Source: Lutibacter flavus (GTDB lineage Bacteria > Bacteroidota > Bacteroidia > Flavobacteriales > Flavobacteriaceae). Taken from it: a stretch of 64,000 nucleotides of DNA. This document shows positions 38,262 through 47,951 of this stretch, piece by piece. The notes under the pieces are model-generated. The model was not told where the DNA came from. It was given only the letters and a program-made list of their open reading frames with translations, and searched no databases. The first letter of the stretch is position 1. Every line of letters starts with the position of its first letter. The position numbers and the translations under genes were made by a program. The stretch covers positions 1-64,000 of the forward strand of contig NZ_FZNX01000006.1 of assembly GCF_900188355.1 (NCBI RefSeq), given 5' to 3'.

Positions 38262-38269
38262 TATCTTTG
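38262..38269 (+). promoter_or_regulatory. miaB -7 box that decides the start codon
   Basis: TATCTTTG fits TANNTTTG and lies inside the longer possible frame that begins with TTG at 38255. The transcript would start near 38275, so translation must begin at the ATG at 38288. No full -33 TTG is found (a CTG lies at 23 bases). The remaining gap from 38026 shows nothing else that I can support. Confidence 0.5.
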
Positions 38270-38287
38270 CAATCGAATAAAAGATAT

Positions 38288-39721
38288 ATGGGTAGCGAAA
38301 AAGTAATAGATGAAAAAAACCAAGGCCAAGCCTTGTTAACAGAAGAAAAAAAAGGAAATAGCAAAAAACTATATATAGAAAGTTATGGTTGTGCTATGAA
38401 TTTAAACGATAGTGAAATTGTAGCTTCAATACTATCTGAACAAGGATATAACACCACTCATTTAATTGAAGAAGCCGATTTAGTTCTAGTAAATACCTGC
38501 TCAATTAGAGAAAAAGCTGAACAAACTGTTCGTAAACGTTTAGAAAAATACAATGCCGTAAAAAAAATAAATCCAAAAATGAAGGTTGGTGTTTTGGGTT
38601 GCATGGCAGAGCGTTTAAAAGCTAAATTTTTAGAAGAAGAAAAAATTGTTGATTTAGTTGTTGGACCAGATGCATACAGAGATTTACCAAACTTATTAGA
38701 AGAAGTGCAATCTGGACGCGATGCTGTAAACGTAATTTTATCAAAAGAAGAAACCTATGGAGATGTTTCACCGGTAAGATTAAATAGCAACGGTGTTTCT
38801 GCCTTTGTATCCATAACAAGAGGATGCGATAATATGTGTACTTTTTGTGTTGTTCCATTTACTAGAGGAAGAGAACGAAGCCGCGAGCCAAAAAGCATAT
38901 TAGAAGAAATTAAACAACTTAGTGAACAGAATTATAAAGAAGTAACTCTTTTAGGTCAAAATGTTGATAGTTACCTTTGGTATGGAGGCGGATTAAAAAA
39001 AGACTTTAAAAAAGCTTCAGAAATTGCACAAACAACTGCTGTTGGATTTGCCGAATTACTAGATATGGTTGCTGATGCATTTCCAAAAATAAGGATTCGA
39101 TTTTCTACATCTAATCCTCAGGATATGAATTTAAATGTTATTCATACTATGGCAAAACACGAAAATATTTGCAACTATGTTCATTTACCCGTTCAATCTG
39201 GAAGCACTTCTGTATTAAAAAGAATGAATAGACAGCATACGCGTGAAGAGTATATAGAATTAATTGATAACATTAAAAAAATAATTCCTGATTGCTCTTT
39301 ATCACAAGATATGATGACTGGTTTTTGCGGTGAAACTGAAGAAGAACATCAGGAAACATTAAGTTTATTAGAATATGTAAAATACGACTATGGTTTTATG
39401 TTTGCCTATTCTGAACGCCCAGGAACGCCTGCTGCCAAAAATATGGAAGATGATATACCTCTCGCAGTTAAAAAAAGACGTTTAGCTGAAATAATATTAG
39501 TTCAGCAAAAACACAGTTTATATCATTTAGAACAATTTGTTGGAAAAACTGTTGAAATTTTAATTGAAGGTTCATCAAAAAAATCTGATGCACATTGGAA
39601 AGGTAGAAATTCCCAAAATGCTGTTGCTGTTTTCCCAAAAGGAGATGAACAAATTGGTGATTTTGTAAACGTTTATATTGAAGATTGTACGTCAGCTACC
39701 CTATTAGGAAAAAGAGTTTAA
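38288..39721 (+). CDS. miaB: tRNA-2-methylthio-N6-dimethylallyladenosine synthase MiaB
   Basis: The 477-residue radical SAM methylthiotransferase adds ms2 to i6A37 of tRNAs. The UPF0004 domain has three cluster Cys (YGCAMN, NTCSIRE, LGCMAERL). The radical SAM domain has RGCDNMCTFC (CxxxCxxC) and the FTRGRERSR motif; a C-terminal TRAM domain ends the protein. The first N-terminal ~20 residues are variable. Start as explained by the promoter box. The sigma-54 activator gene begins 5 bases after the stop, so both are probably one transcript. Confidence 0.95.
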   Translation: MGSEKVIDEKNQGQALLTEEKKGNSKKLYIESYGCAMNLNDSEIVASILSEQGYNTTHLIEEADLVLVNTCSIREKAEQTVRKRLEKYNAVKKINPKMKVGVLGCMAERLKAKFLEEEKIVDLVVGPDAYRDLPNLLEEVQSGRDAVNVILSKEETYGDVSPVRLNSNGVSAFVSITRGCDNMCTFCVVPFTRGRERSREPKSILEEIKQLSEQNYKEVTLLGQNVDSYLWYGGGLKKDFKKASEIAQTTAVGFAELLDMVADAFPKIRIRFSTSNPQDMNLNVIHTMAKHENICNYVHLPVQSGSTSVLKRMNRQHTREEYIELIDNIKKIIPDCSLSQDMMTGFCGETEEEHQETLSLLEYVKYDYGFMFAYSERPGTPAAKNMEDDIPLAVKKRRLAEIILVQQKHSLYHLEQFVGKTVEILIEGSSKKSDAHWKGRNSQNAVAVFPKGDEQIGDFVNVYIEDCTSATLLGKRV

Positions 39722-39726
39722 AAATT

Positions 39727-40968
39727 ATGGAATCACTACAAGTTATAAAACAACGTTTTGGAATTATTGGTAACGATGTTCATTTAAACCGAGCAATTGA
39801 AAAAGCAATAAGAGTTGCACCAACAGATATTTCAGTCTTGGTAACGGGCGAAAGCGGTGTTGGTAAAGAAAGTATTCCGAAAATAATTCATCATTTATCG
39901 CATAGAAAACACGCCAAATATATTGCTGTAAACTGTGGTGCAATTCCAGAAGGAACCATTGATAGTGAGCTTTTTGGTCACGAAAAAGGATCTTTTACAG
40001 GAGCAACTGCAGCTAGAAGTGGATATTTTGAAGTTGCAGATGGCGGAACTATTTTTTTAGATGAGGTTGGAGAACTTCCTTTAACAACACAAGTTCGTTT
40101 ATTGCGTGTTTTAGAAAATGGAGAATTTATTAAAGTTGGATCATCACAAGTTCAAAAAACAAATGTTCGCATTGTTGCTGCAACCAATTTAAAAATGCAC
40201 GAAGCAATTAGCAAAGGAAAATTTAGAGAAGATTTATATTATAGATTAAGTACTATTGAAATAAACTTACCGCCGTTACGTGAGCGTAGAGAGGATATTC
40301 ACTTATTATTTAGAAAATTTGCTTCAGACTTTGCTCAAAAATATAAAATGCCAACTGTTAGATTAACAGATGATGCTGTAAAAATTTTAGAAAATTATGG
40401 CTTTCCTGGTAATATTCGTCAGTTAAGAAATATTGCTGAACAAATTTCTGTTGTTGAAGAAAACAGAGTTATTTCTACTCAAAGTTTAATGCAATATTTA
40501 CCAAGCAAAGGAACAAATTTACCTTCAGTAATTAAGGGTGAAAATTCTAAAAGTGATTTTAATTCAGAACGAGAAATTATGTACAAGATCTTGTTTGATA
40601 TGCGTAATGACATTAACGATTTAAAAAAGTTAACGCTTGATTTAATGAAAGGTGATAATGTTGATAAATTACAAGAAGAAAATAAAAAATTAATTCAAAA
40701 AATATACAAAGAAGAAAAAGACACGTTAGACTTTAAGGAAGAAAACAGCGTTGAAGTAGTTAGATTTAATGACAAATATAACGATGAAAATGATTATGAA
40801 TTTGCTGAAACAATAGATGCTGATGAAAGTTTATCCATTCAAGACAAAGAAATTGAGTTGATAAAAAAATCATTAGAACGCAACAATGGTAAAAGAAAAC
40901 TTGCCGCCAAAGAGTTGGGAATTTCTGAAAGAACTTTGTATCGTAAAATAAAACAATACGATTTATAG
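39727..40968 (+). CDS. Sigma-54-dependent transcriptional activator without a receiver domain
   Basis: The 413-residue protein starts directly with the AAA+ domain: Walker A GESGVGKE (residues 41-48), GSFTGA (88-93, the sigma-54-contact loop, normally GAFTGA), Walker B GGTIFLDEVG (106-115). A ~100-residue charged linker follows, then a Fis-type helix-turn-helix at the end (KRKLAAKELGISERTLYRKI). It has no receiver, GAF or PAS domain, so it would be controlled by partner proteins or simply by abundance. The frame extends to 39685 inside miaB, but the ATG at 39727 is better. Expected target: RpoN-dependent promoters elsewhere; none of good quality was found in this window. Confidence 0.93.
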   Translation: MESLQVIKQRFGIIGNDVHLNRAIEKAIRVAPTDISVLVTGESGVGKESIPKIIHHLSHRKHAKYIAVNCGAIPEGTIDSELFGHEKGSFTGATAARSGYFEVADGGTIFLDEVGELPLTTQVRLLRVLENGEFIKVGSSQVQKTNVRIVAATNLKMHEAISKGKFREDLYYRLSTIEINLPPLRERREDIHLLFRKFASDFAQKYKMPTVRLTDDAVKILENYGFPGNIRQLRNIAEQISVVEENRVISTQSLMQYLPSKGTNLPSVIKGENSKSDFNSEREIMYKILFDMRNDINDLKKLTLDLMKGDNVDKLQEENKKLIQKIYKEEKDTLDFKEENSVEVVRFNDKYNDENDYEFAETIDADESLSIQDKEIELIKKSLERNNGKRKLAAKELGISERTLYRKIKQYDL

Positions 40969-41019
40969 TTTATATAATTAACTTTAAAATAGCTTTTTTT
41001 AAATCACTAAATTTATCAA

Positions 41020-41529
41020 ATGAAAAAAATATTTAACCTTATAATTGCCTTATTACTTTTATTAACAACACAAAGTTGTTGGGTATATTCTTTTACAGGA
41101 ACTAATATTAATCCAGACGTTAAATCAGTTCAAATAGATTATTTTCCAAATGAAGCTATATTGGTCGAACCCTCTTTAAGTCAAACTTTCACACAAGAAC
41201 TTAGAGATTTATTTGATACACAAACTAACTTAACTTCTGTTAGTTCTGGTGGTGATTTGCAATTTGAAGGTGAAATTACAGGGTATAAAATTAATCCAAT
41301 GACAGCAACTGCACAACAAACTGCTGCTCAAAACAGATTAACAATTACAATAAATGTTCGCTTTTTCAATAATAAATTTGAAGAAGATAATTTTGAAAAA
41401 ACATTTTCTCATTATTACGATTTTGATGCTAACTCACAATTAGTTGGAGGTATCTTAGATGATGCTTTTGATGAAATAATTGAAAGAATTGCACAAGATA
41501 TTTTTAATGCTTCAGTAGCAAAATGGTAA
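41020..41529 (+). CDS. lptE: LptE-like LPS-assembly lipoprotein
   Basis: The 169-residue protein has a lipoprotein signal (LIIALLLLLTTQSC, Cys20) followed by WVYSFTG and a small alpha/beta domain containing PSLSQTFTQELRDLF and GEITGYKINPM, typical of Bacteroidota LptE. LptE plugs the LptD barrel at the outer membrane and helps place LPS on the surface. It follows the activator by 51 bases and precedes the 277-residue unknown by 3 bases, so the miaB-activator-lptE-unknown-secG row may be one unit. Confidence 0.9.
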   Translation: MKKIFNLIIALLLLLTTQSCWVYSFTGTNINPDVKSVQIDYFPNEAILVEPSLSQTFTQELRDLFDTQTNLTSVSSGGDLQFEGEITGYKINPMTATAQQTAAQNRLTITINVRFFNNKFEEDNFEKTFSHYYDFDANSQLVGGILDDAFDEIIERIAQDIFNASVAKW

Positions 41530-41532
41530 ACT

Positions 41533-42366
41533 ATGAATAGTACTGATTTTACTTTTTTAATGCAAAATACAGCAACAATAGATGCTTTAAAAACGGAACA
41601 GTTAAATGTAGTTATTAATGAATATCCATATTTTCAACTTGCGAGAGCACTTCAATTAAAAGGTTTAAATAAAACGAATAATTTTAAATACAATCAAGCA
41701 TTAAAGAAAACAGGTGCCTACACAATAGATAGAAAAGTTCTTTTTGATTTTATCACCTCTCAAAAATTTATTTCAAAAACCAATCATCAAATTGAAATAT
41801 TAGAAGAAATTGATGTAATTGAACCTGAAACTATTGAAATTCTTCATAAAAAAATAACAGATTCTTTTATAGAAACTACAAAAGAAGTAGAAATAAACGA
41901 AATTAAAGAGAAAGAACCAATTACTATTGTTGATTCTAAAGAAAAAGCTACTGAATTATTAGAAATAGGAAAACCTATTGATTTTAAAAGTGCTGAACCA
42001 CATTCTTTTAACGAATGGATGCAATTAATTTCAAGAGAGCCAATACAAAGAGAAACTCCAGTTGAATCTCCTAAAGAAACCTCAAAAAACGAATCCAAAT
42101 TTAACTTAATTGATAAATTTATTCAGTCTAACCCCAAGATAAAACCAATAGATAAAAATTCGCAAAACTTAGAAATTTCAAATGAAAATTCTGATGAAAG
42201 TGAAAGCATAATGACAGAAACTTTAGCTAAGGTTTATTTAGAACAAAAAAAATATGATAATGCGATTAAAGCTTACCGCATTTTAAGTTTGAAATATCCA
42301 GAAAAAAGTAGTTTCTTTGCAAACCGAATTAAAGCAATTAAAATTTTACAAAAAAATAAGTCATGA
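41533..42366 (+). CDS. Unknown protein with C-terminal TPR-like unit
   Basis: This 277-residue protein has no signal peptide. The first ~75 residues are helical with a KTGAYTIDRKVLFDFI segment; the middle (about 90-215) is low-complexity, rich in Glu, Lys, Ile and Ser; the last ~50 (TLAKVYLEQKKYDNAIKAYRILSLKYPEKSSFF) make one tetratricopeptide-like hairpin. A conserved neighbour of lptE and secG in flavobacteria. It overlaps the secG start (ATGA), suggesting coupled translation. A scaffold role at the membrane is a guess. Confidence 0.75.
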   Translation: MNSTDFTFLMQNTATIDALKTEQLNVVINEYPYFQLARALQLKGLNKTNNFKYNQALKKTGAYTIDRKVLFDFITSQKFISKTNHQIEILEEIDVIEPETIEILHKKITDSFIETTKEVEINEIKEKEPITIVDSKEKATELLEIGKPIDFKSAEPHSFNEWMQLISREPIQRETPVESPKETSKNESKFNLIDKFIQSNPKIKPIDKNSQNLEISNENSDESESIMTETLAKVYLEQKKYDNAIKAYRILSLKYPEKSSFFANRIKAIKILQKNKS

Positions 42367-42704
42367 CGTATACATTATTCTTAGTTCTGATTATGATAGT
42401 AGCATTTTTACTAATCTTAATTATTATGGTACAAAATCCTAAAGGTGGTGGATTATCTTCTTCATTTGGTGGTGGTGGATCTCAATCATTAGGTGGAGTT
42501 CAAAATACTACTAGCTTTTTAGATAAAAGTACTTGGACACTTTCAGTAGTTTTATTGGCGCTAATATTGTTATCTAACTTTGCAGCTCCAAAAGTAAATG
42601 CCGTTGATACAAGTTCAGAAATTGAAAATACTATTGAAAATCGTGAAGTTCCTGCTACTCCAGTTCAACCTGCAGCTGCAACAACTCTTGACACAGTTCA
42701 ATAA
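42363..42704 (+). CDS. secG: Preprotein translocase subunit SecG
   Basis: The 113-residue protein has two membrane helices (LFLVLIMIVAFLLILIIMVQ and WTLSVVLLALILLSNF) joined by the SecG loop NPKGGGLSSSFGGGG. A Glu/Thr/Ala-rich tail follows, as in Bacteroidota. SecG assists the SecYE channel. It overlaps the upstream gene by four bases and is followed by a terminator at 42723. Confidence 0.94.
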   Translation: MTYTLFLVLIMIVAFLLILIIMVQNPKGGGLSSSFGGGGSQSLGGVQNTTSFLDKSTWTLSVVLLALILLSNFAAPKVNAVDTSSEIENTIENREVPATPVQPAAATTLDTVQ

Positions 42705-42722
42705 TATTTTATAAAAACATTT

Positions 42723-42757
42723 AAAAATGCCAACGTGTCACACACATTGGCATTTTT
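42723..42757 (+). terminator. secG terminator
   Basis: An 11-base stem (AAAAATGCCAA 42723-42733; TTGGCATTTTT 42747-42757), extended inward by GTGT/ACAC, is followed by T residues. Confidence 0.9.
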
Positions 42758-42781
42758 TTTATGATTTTTTTCTTCAAAAAG

Positions 42782-42789
42782 TATATTTG
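42782..42789 (+). promoter_or_regulatory. Candidate groES -7 box
   Basis: TATATTTG fits TANNTTTG, 72 bases before the groES ATG. No -33 TTG is correctly spaced. No CIRCE inverted repeat is seen in 42705-42860. Confidence 0.35.
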
Positions 42790-42860
42790 TCAGTTTTAAA
42801 TTATTGGCACACTTTTAGACAACTTAATTCGTAGAATTAATAATTTTAAATCAATTACAA

Positions 42861-43139
42861 ATGAGTAAAATAAATATTAAACCATTAGCTGATAGAGTTT
42901 TAGTAAAACCTCTTGAAGCTGAAACTACAACTGCATCTGGACTTATAATTCCAGATTCAGCTAAAGAAAAACAACAAAAAGGTACTGTAATTGCAGTTGG
43001 AAAAGGTACTAAAGACGAACCTATGACCGTAAAAGTGAACGATACTGTTCTATTTGGTAAATATGCTGGAACAGAACTTGTTTTAGAAGGTACTGAATAT
43101 TTAATAATGAGAGAGAGCGATATTTTAGCAATTGTTTAA
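42861..43139 (+). CDS. groES: Co-chaperonin GroES
   Basis: The 92-residue protein matches GroES throughout: [16 protein letters not shown], the mobile loop [19 protein letters not shown], and the C-terminal [14 protein letters not shown]. It caps GroEL. groEL follows 123 bases later, a wider gap than usual, without a terminator that I can see. Confidence 0.97.
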   Translation: MSKINIKPLADRVLVKPLEAETTTASGLIIPDSAKEKQQKGTVIAVGKGTKDEPMTVKVNDTVLFGKYAGTELVLEGTEYLIMRESDILAIV

Positions 43140-43256
43140 ATTTTAGCTTTTAGCCTTTTATATTTTTCAATTGGCTTAAAATCTTTAATTAAATATAAAA
43201 ATAAATTCGCAATAAGTTATTGGTTTAAAACTAACAGTTTATTGCATAAAAAATAA

Positions 43257-44900
<1,644 letters not shown>

Positions 44901-44918
44901 TATTCAATCAAATAAAAA

Positions 44919-44954
44919 ACAAAAAACCACTTAATAAGATAAGTGGTTTTTTGT
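44919..44954 (+). terminator. groEL terminator
   Basis: A 14-base stem (44919-44932 with 44941-44954; core AACCACTT/AAGTGGTT) and an 8-base loop are followed by T. Confidence 0.92.
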
Positions 44955-44997
44955 TTTTTTAAAAATGAAATAGAATTTATATTAATACAATTTTAAG

Positions 44998-45005
44998 TAT
45001 TTTTG
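44998..45005 (+). promoter_or_regulatory. apt -7 box
   Basis: TATTTTTG fits TANNTTTG. It includes the TTG of the longer frame at 45003, so the ATG at 45042 is the likely start. No -33 TTG at the right distance. Confidence 0.4.
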
Positions 45006-45041
45006 ATAAATAGTTATAACAACCACAAATCAACAATAAAA

Positions 45042-45614
45042 ATGGACGCTATTACCACTATTGAAGAATGTAGAAAGCTATTAACTGCTGAAATTAAAAC
45101 ATTTCCAGACTGGCCTGAAAAAGGAGTAAATTTTAAAGATGTTCAAAGTATATTATTCAATCCTGAATTGGCTCTAATAACCTCCCATTATTTAAAAGAA
45201 TTGCTTCCTAAACAAGGAGCAAATAATTTTTTATTCAATAAAATTTTATGTTTTGATGCCAGAGGTTTTTTATTTGGTTTTGATTTAGCAAAAGCATCAA
45301 AAACACCAATGATTCTTGCTAGAAAACCGGGGAAACTTCCTGGAGAAGTTATTACGCAATCATTTCAAAAAGAATATGGATTAGATGAAATACAAGTGCA
45401 AGCTGGCTTAATAAATCCAGGAGATAAAGTTTTAATTCACGACGATTTATTAGCTACTGGAGGTACAGCTGGTGCAGCTGCAGAAATTATTTTAAAATGT
45501 GGTGCGGAAATTGCCGGATTTAATTTTATTATGGATTTATCATTCTTACCGGGAAGAAAAGTACTTCAAAAATATGTAGACAATGACAAAATAAAAGCAC
45601 TTTTAGAATTTTAA
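45042..45614 (+). CDS. apt: Adenine phosphoribosyltransferase
   Basis: The 190-residue protein converts adenine and PRPP to AMP. The PRPP loop is VLIHDDLLATGGTAGA (usually VLIVDDLLATGGT), FDARGFLFG replaces the common EARGFIFG, and LARKPGKLPG is the flexible loop. A TTG frame extends to 45003 but that codon lies in a promoter-like box. Single gene, ended by the terminator at 45631. Confidence 0.94.
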   Translation: MDAITTIEECRKLLTAEIKTFPDWPEKGVNFKDVQSILFNPELALITSHYLKELLPKQGANNFLFNKILCFDARGFLFGFDLAKASKTPMILARKPGKLPGEVITQSFQKEYGLDEIQVQAGLINPGDKVLIHDDLLATGGTAGAAAEIILKCGAEIAGFNFIMDLSFLPGRKVLQKYVDNDKIKALLEF

Positions 45615-45630
45615 AATGGCTTTAAAATAA

Positions 45631-45663
45631 AAAAATCCGATTAATCAAATTAATCGGATTTTT
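45631..45663. terminator. Bidirectional terminator
   Basis: A perfect 14-base stem (45631-45644 with 45650-45663; core ATCCGATTAA) with a TCAAA loop lies between apt and the convergent cysteine-rich gene. Confidence 0.92.
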
Positions 45664-45686
45664 TATTATTTATATTATTTTGAAAC

Positions 45687-46091
45687 TTATGCTTTACATT
45701 CACATGTTCCTGGCTCGCATTTTGTGCACTCCATATCATTAGAAGCAACTCCAGCTTTACACTCACATTTTCCTCCTTCACAAGTGCACTCACCAGCTTC
45801 TTTACATTTACATCCCTCAGCATGCATAGCATCAGAATCAACAGATTTTACTTTCAAATCCATTTTACAAACAGGGCAAGCTCCTTCACCTTCGTAAGTT
45901 TTCCCTTTTTCACAATCCATTGGGCATTGGTAAACATCTTTAGATGCCATTTCTTCTTTTGAATGATCATGACCATCATGATTCTCCATTTTCACTTCTT
46001 CTTTTACCTCTTCTTTTTTAGTTTCTTTACATGCAGTAAAAAGCACTGTAAATGAAAATATTGCTGTCAATACTAAAATTGTTTTTTTCAT
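45687..46091 (-). CDS. Cysteine-rich heavy-metal-binding lipoprotein with a metallothionein-like tail
   Basis: The 134-residue protein begins with a lipoprotein signal (VLTAIFSFTVLFTAC, Cys21), then a Glu/Lys linker, a short His stretch (ENHDGHDHSKEE), and a heavy-metal-binding domain (YQCPMDCEKGKTYEGEGACP then VCKMDL) like the YTCPMHP modules of copper proteins. The last 41 residues hold 10 Cys, mostly C-x-C pairs (CKC, CTC, CEC), which is metallothionein-like. It should sit at the membrane facing the periplasm or surface and bind soft metals such as copper or zinc. No metal transporter is adjacent. Such a domain combination is rare, as far as I know. Confidence 0.83.
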   Translation of the reverse strand: MKKTILVLTAIFSFTVLFTACKETKKEEVKEEVKMENHDGHDHSKEEMASKDVYQCPMDCEKGKTYEGEGACPVCKMDLKVKSVDSDAMHAEGCKCKEAGECTCEGGKCECKAGVASNDMECTKCEPGTCECKA

Positions 46092-46176
46092 TGTTTTGTT
46101 TTATTATTATATAATTATTTACTCATTCGTCGCCTAAAATAATAAAAACTTGCATTTTATTAATTTATTGTTTCAA

Positions 46177-46623
46177 TTATTTTATAAAATTATCCTTAAA
46201 CTTCAATTTTTGATAATAAAAAGCTGGTAATAAAATAAATAAAAATAATGGTTGAATTAAAAACCTTCTTAAATAAAAGATCATTAGTTTATTTGATAAT
46301 GGTTCAAATTGTAAAAAAAGAAACAATAATATACTTAGAATTATAAATGCAAAAACATAAAACTTTACAACAAATCTAATTGTTCTAAAATTATTAAATA
46401 TTAAATGAATAATTAAAATTGAAATTATTGAATTTATAGAATATCTTAAAAAAAGGTTTAAAAAATAAGCTCCTAATTTTAATTCAGGAATTGAATTCAT
46501 TAAATAATTACTTTTATAATAATTTATAAGAGGATCATAAAAGAAAGGTTCAAGAAATGCTCGAATACTTATTAATAAAAAAAGCATTAAAACTATTAAA
46601 CCTATTCGAGTTGTTTTCTTCAT
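46177..46623 (-). CDS. Exosortase F system-associated membrane protein
   Basis: The 148-residue protein has about four membrane helices and FYDPLINYYKSNYL, FLRYSINSIISILIIHLIF and FLQFEPLSNKLMIFYLRRF motifs, matching the XrtF-associated family. It overlaps the upstream exosortase gene by 4 bases (ATGA), so the pair is coupled. Its role with the exosortase is unknown. Confidence 0.85.
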   Translation of the reverse strand: MKKTTRIGLIVLMLFLLISIRAFLEPFFYDPLINYYKSNYLMNSIPELKLGAYFLNLFLRYSINSIISILIIHLIFNNFRTIRFVVKFYVFAFIILSILLFLFLQFEPLSNKLMIFYLRRFLIQPLFLFILLPAFYYQKLKFKDNFIK

Positions 46624-47156
46624 TTTTTAATTTTTGAAAATTTTTGAACCCAAATAAACCAAAGTAAAAATGTAATTCCATAAATTAAACTAGGAAAAAC
46701 AATATCATGAAGTATGTTTTGATATTGCGGATATTTGTTAATCGCTATTACAATTATTGCAATCCTTATAATATTTGTAAAATATATAATAAGACTTCCA
46801 AATAAAATAAATAATGCAGTACGCTTAAAATCACTCGCAAAAGCAATTATAAATGATATAAATAAAATGATAATACTTATTGCATTACATCCCTCAACTA
46901 TCCTCGCCAAAAATTTATTTTCAACATATAAATTAACTGACAACTCTTTGGTGTCTTGCTCAATTTCTGTACTATAACCCAAAAACGTCAACAAACTCTT
47001 TGTTTTATTTGCGACAGTTTTAGTTACAGGAGCACACGCAAAAATATCAGAGGTTTTTTGATTCTTTGATAAATAAAATGAATAAATTAAAAACAGTATT
47101 AAATAAGTTCCAAAAAACTTTAAAATAAAAAATAGCACCGTTTTATTATTTTGCAC
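46620..47156 (-). CDS. xrtF: Exosortase family protein XrtF
   Basis: The 178-residue membrane protein contains the exosortase catalytic set: Cys90 in EGCNAISI, Arg131 in NIIRIAII, and His150 in NILHDIVFP. Such enzymes are membrane transpeptidases that cleave sorting signals of substrate proteins. XrtF-type targets in Flavobacteriaceae are poorly described, and I see no protein with a fitting C-terminal sorting signal in this window. Translation starts with GTG (47156): the upstream frame has no ATG before a stop. Divergent from the GAF gene, with only 39 bases between them. Confidence 0.88.
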   Translation of the reverse strand: MQNNKTVLFFILKFFGTYLILFLIYSFYLSKNQKTSDIFACAPVTKTVANKTKSLLTFLGYSTEIEQDTKELSVNLYVENKFLARIVEGCNAISIIILFISFIIAFASDFKRTALFILFGSLIIYFTNIIRIAIIVIAINKYPQYQNILHDIVFPSLIYGITFLLWFIWVQKFSKIKK

Positions 47157-47168
47157 AAAAAAGAATTT

Positions 47169-47176
47169 TAATTTTG
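47169..47176 (+). promoter_or_regulatory. Candidate -7 box for the GAF-type gene
   Basis: TAATTTTG fits TANNTTTG, 20 bases before the ATG at 47196. A TTG at 47151-47153 gives a 15-base spacer, slightly short. Confidence 0.35.
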
Positions 47177-47195
47177 CTTAAAATTACAAATTATT

Positions 47196-47648
47196 ATGAA
47201 TATTACTGAATTAAAAAAATCTGTTAGCTCAATCTTTGATGAACATTCCAAAATTGAAATAATTCTTCAAGCAATTTGCGATTTATTAAAACAGGAAATT
47301 ACGTATTATGACTGGGTTGGCTTTTATTTTAAAAATGGAGATAAAGAAGAATTGAAATTAGCTCAATTTGCAGGAGAACCTACAGAACATACAATTATTC
47401 CATTTGGTAAAGGCATATGTGGTCAAGTTGCTTTAAGCAATCAAAACTTTGTAGTTCAGGATGTATCCAGTCAGGATAATTATATTTCTTGTGGTTGGAA
47501 AGTTAAAAGCGAAATTGTAATACCTATTTTTGTGAATAATGAAAATGTTGGTCAAATTGATATAGATTCTCATTCAGTAAATCCTTTCTCTAAGGATGAT
47601 GAGGACTTGTTAGAATATGTATGTTTAAAAGTGGCTAAAACATTATAA
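47196..47648 (+). CDS. Free methionine-(R)-sulfoxide reductase-like GAF protein
   Basis: The 150-residue single GAF domain matches fRMsr: DWVGFYF (38-44), IPFGKGICGQVAL (Cys75), DNYISCGWKVKSEIVIP (Cys99, Glu106), and VGQIDIDS (Asp122, Asp124). These are the two cysteines and acidic residues used to reduce free methionine-R-sulfoxide. So an active enzyme is likely, in the cytoplasm. Monocistronic: gap of 356 bases to purH. Confidence 0.85.
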   Translation: MNITELKKSVSSIFDEHSKIEIILQAICDLLKQEITYYDWVGFYFKNGDKEELKLAQFAGEPTEHTIIPFGKGICGQVALSNQNFVVQDVSSQDNYISCGWKVKSEIVIPIFVNNENVGQIDIDSHSVNPFSKDDEDLLEYVCLKVAKTL

Positions 47649-47810
47649 GTTTTATTTTTAAATTATCATAAAACTATTTAAACACCAAAAATACTATTTC
47701 TAAAATTATTTAAAATTTGTAATAAATAGTTTATTTTTCTATTTTTACTAATTAATACAATTTTGTATTTTATTCAAAACTTAACCTAACCCCCTAATTA
47801 GTTAATTAAT

Positions 47811-47933
47811 ATGCTTAAATCCCTGCATAAATATTTCTTTAAAATATTTAAAAAGCAACAATACAAATCCTCAAATGAAAACTATAACGAATTAGTTAAT
47901 AATTTTTACTCAAAAATTAAAAAATACAGCTAA
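47811..47933 (+). CDS. Possible 40-residue basic peptide
   Basis: An ATG-started frame of 40 codons ends at TAA (47933). It is rich in Lys, Tyr, Phe and Asn, and its N-terminal half (SLHKYFFKIFKK) could be an amphipathic helix. It lies alone in the 356-base gap between the GAF gene and purH. The gap is AT-rich, so a frame of this length is not very rare, and no promoter is clear. The rest of the gap holds only a weak hairpin (AGTTTTAT/ATAAAACT at 47648-47675) and the purH promoter. Confidence 0.3.
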   Translation: MLKSLHKYFFKIFKKQQYKSSNENYNELVNNFYSKIKKYS

Positions 47934-47951
47934 AATTCCATGTAATTTATA

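Noticed and set aside
42804-42820. TTGGCAC resembling the -24 part of a sigma-54 promoter upstream of groES
   Set aside because: The -12 part reads TAGA instead of the required TGC, so the conserved GC is absent; a normal TANNTTTG box lies nearby.
42705-42860. CIRCE heat-shock operator before groES
   Set aside because: No TTAGCACTC / GAGTGCTAA inverted repeat is present in the gap.
47648-47675. Hairpin AGTTTTAT/ATAAAACT after the GAF gene as terminator
   Set aside because: The stem is AT-only and no T run follows, so I do not list it as a terminator.
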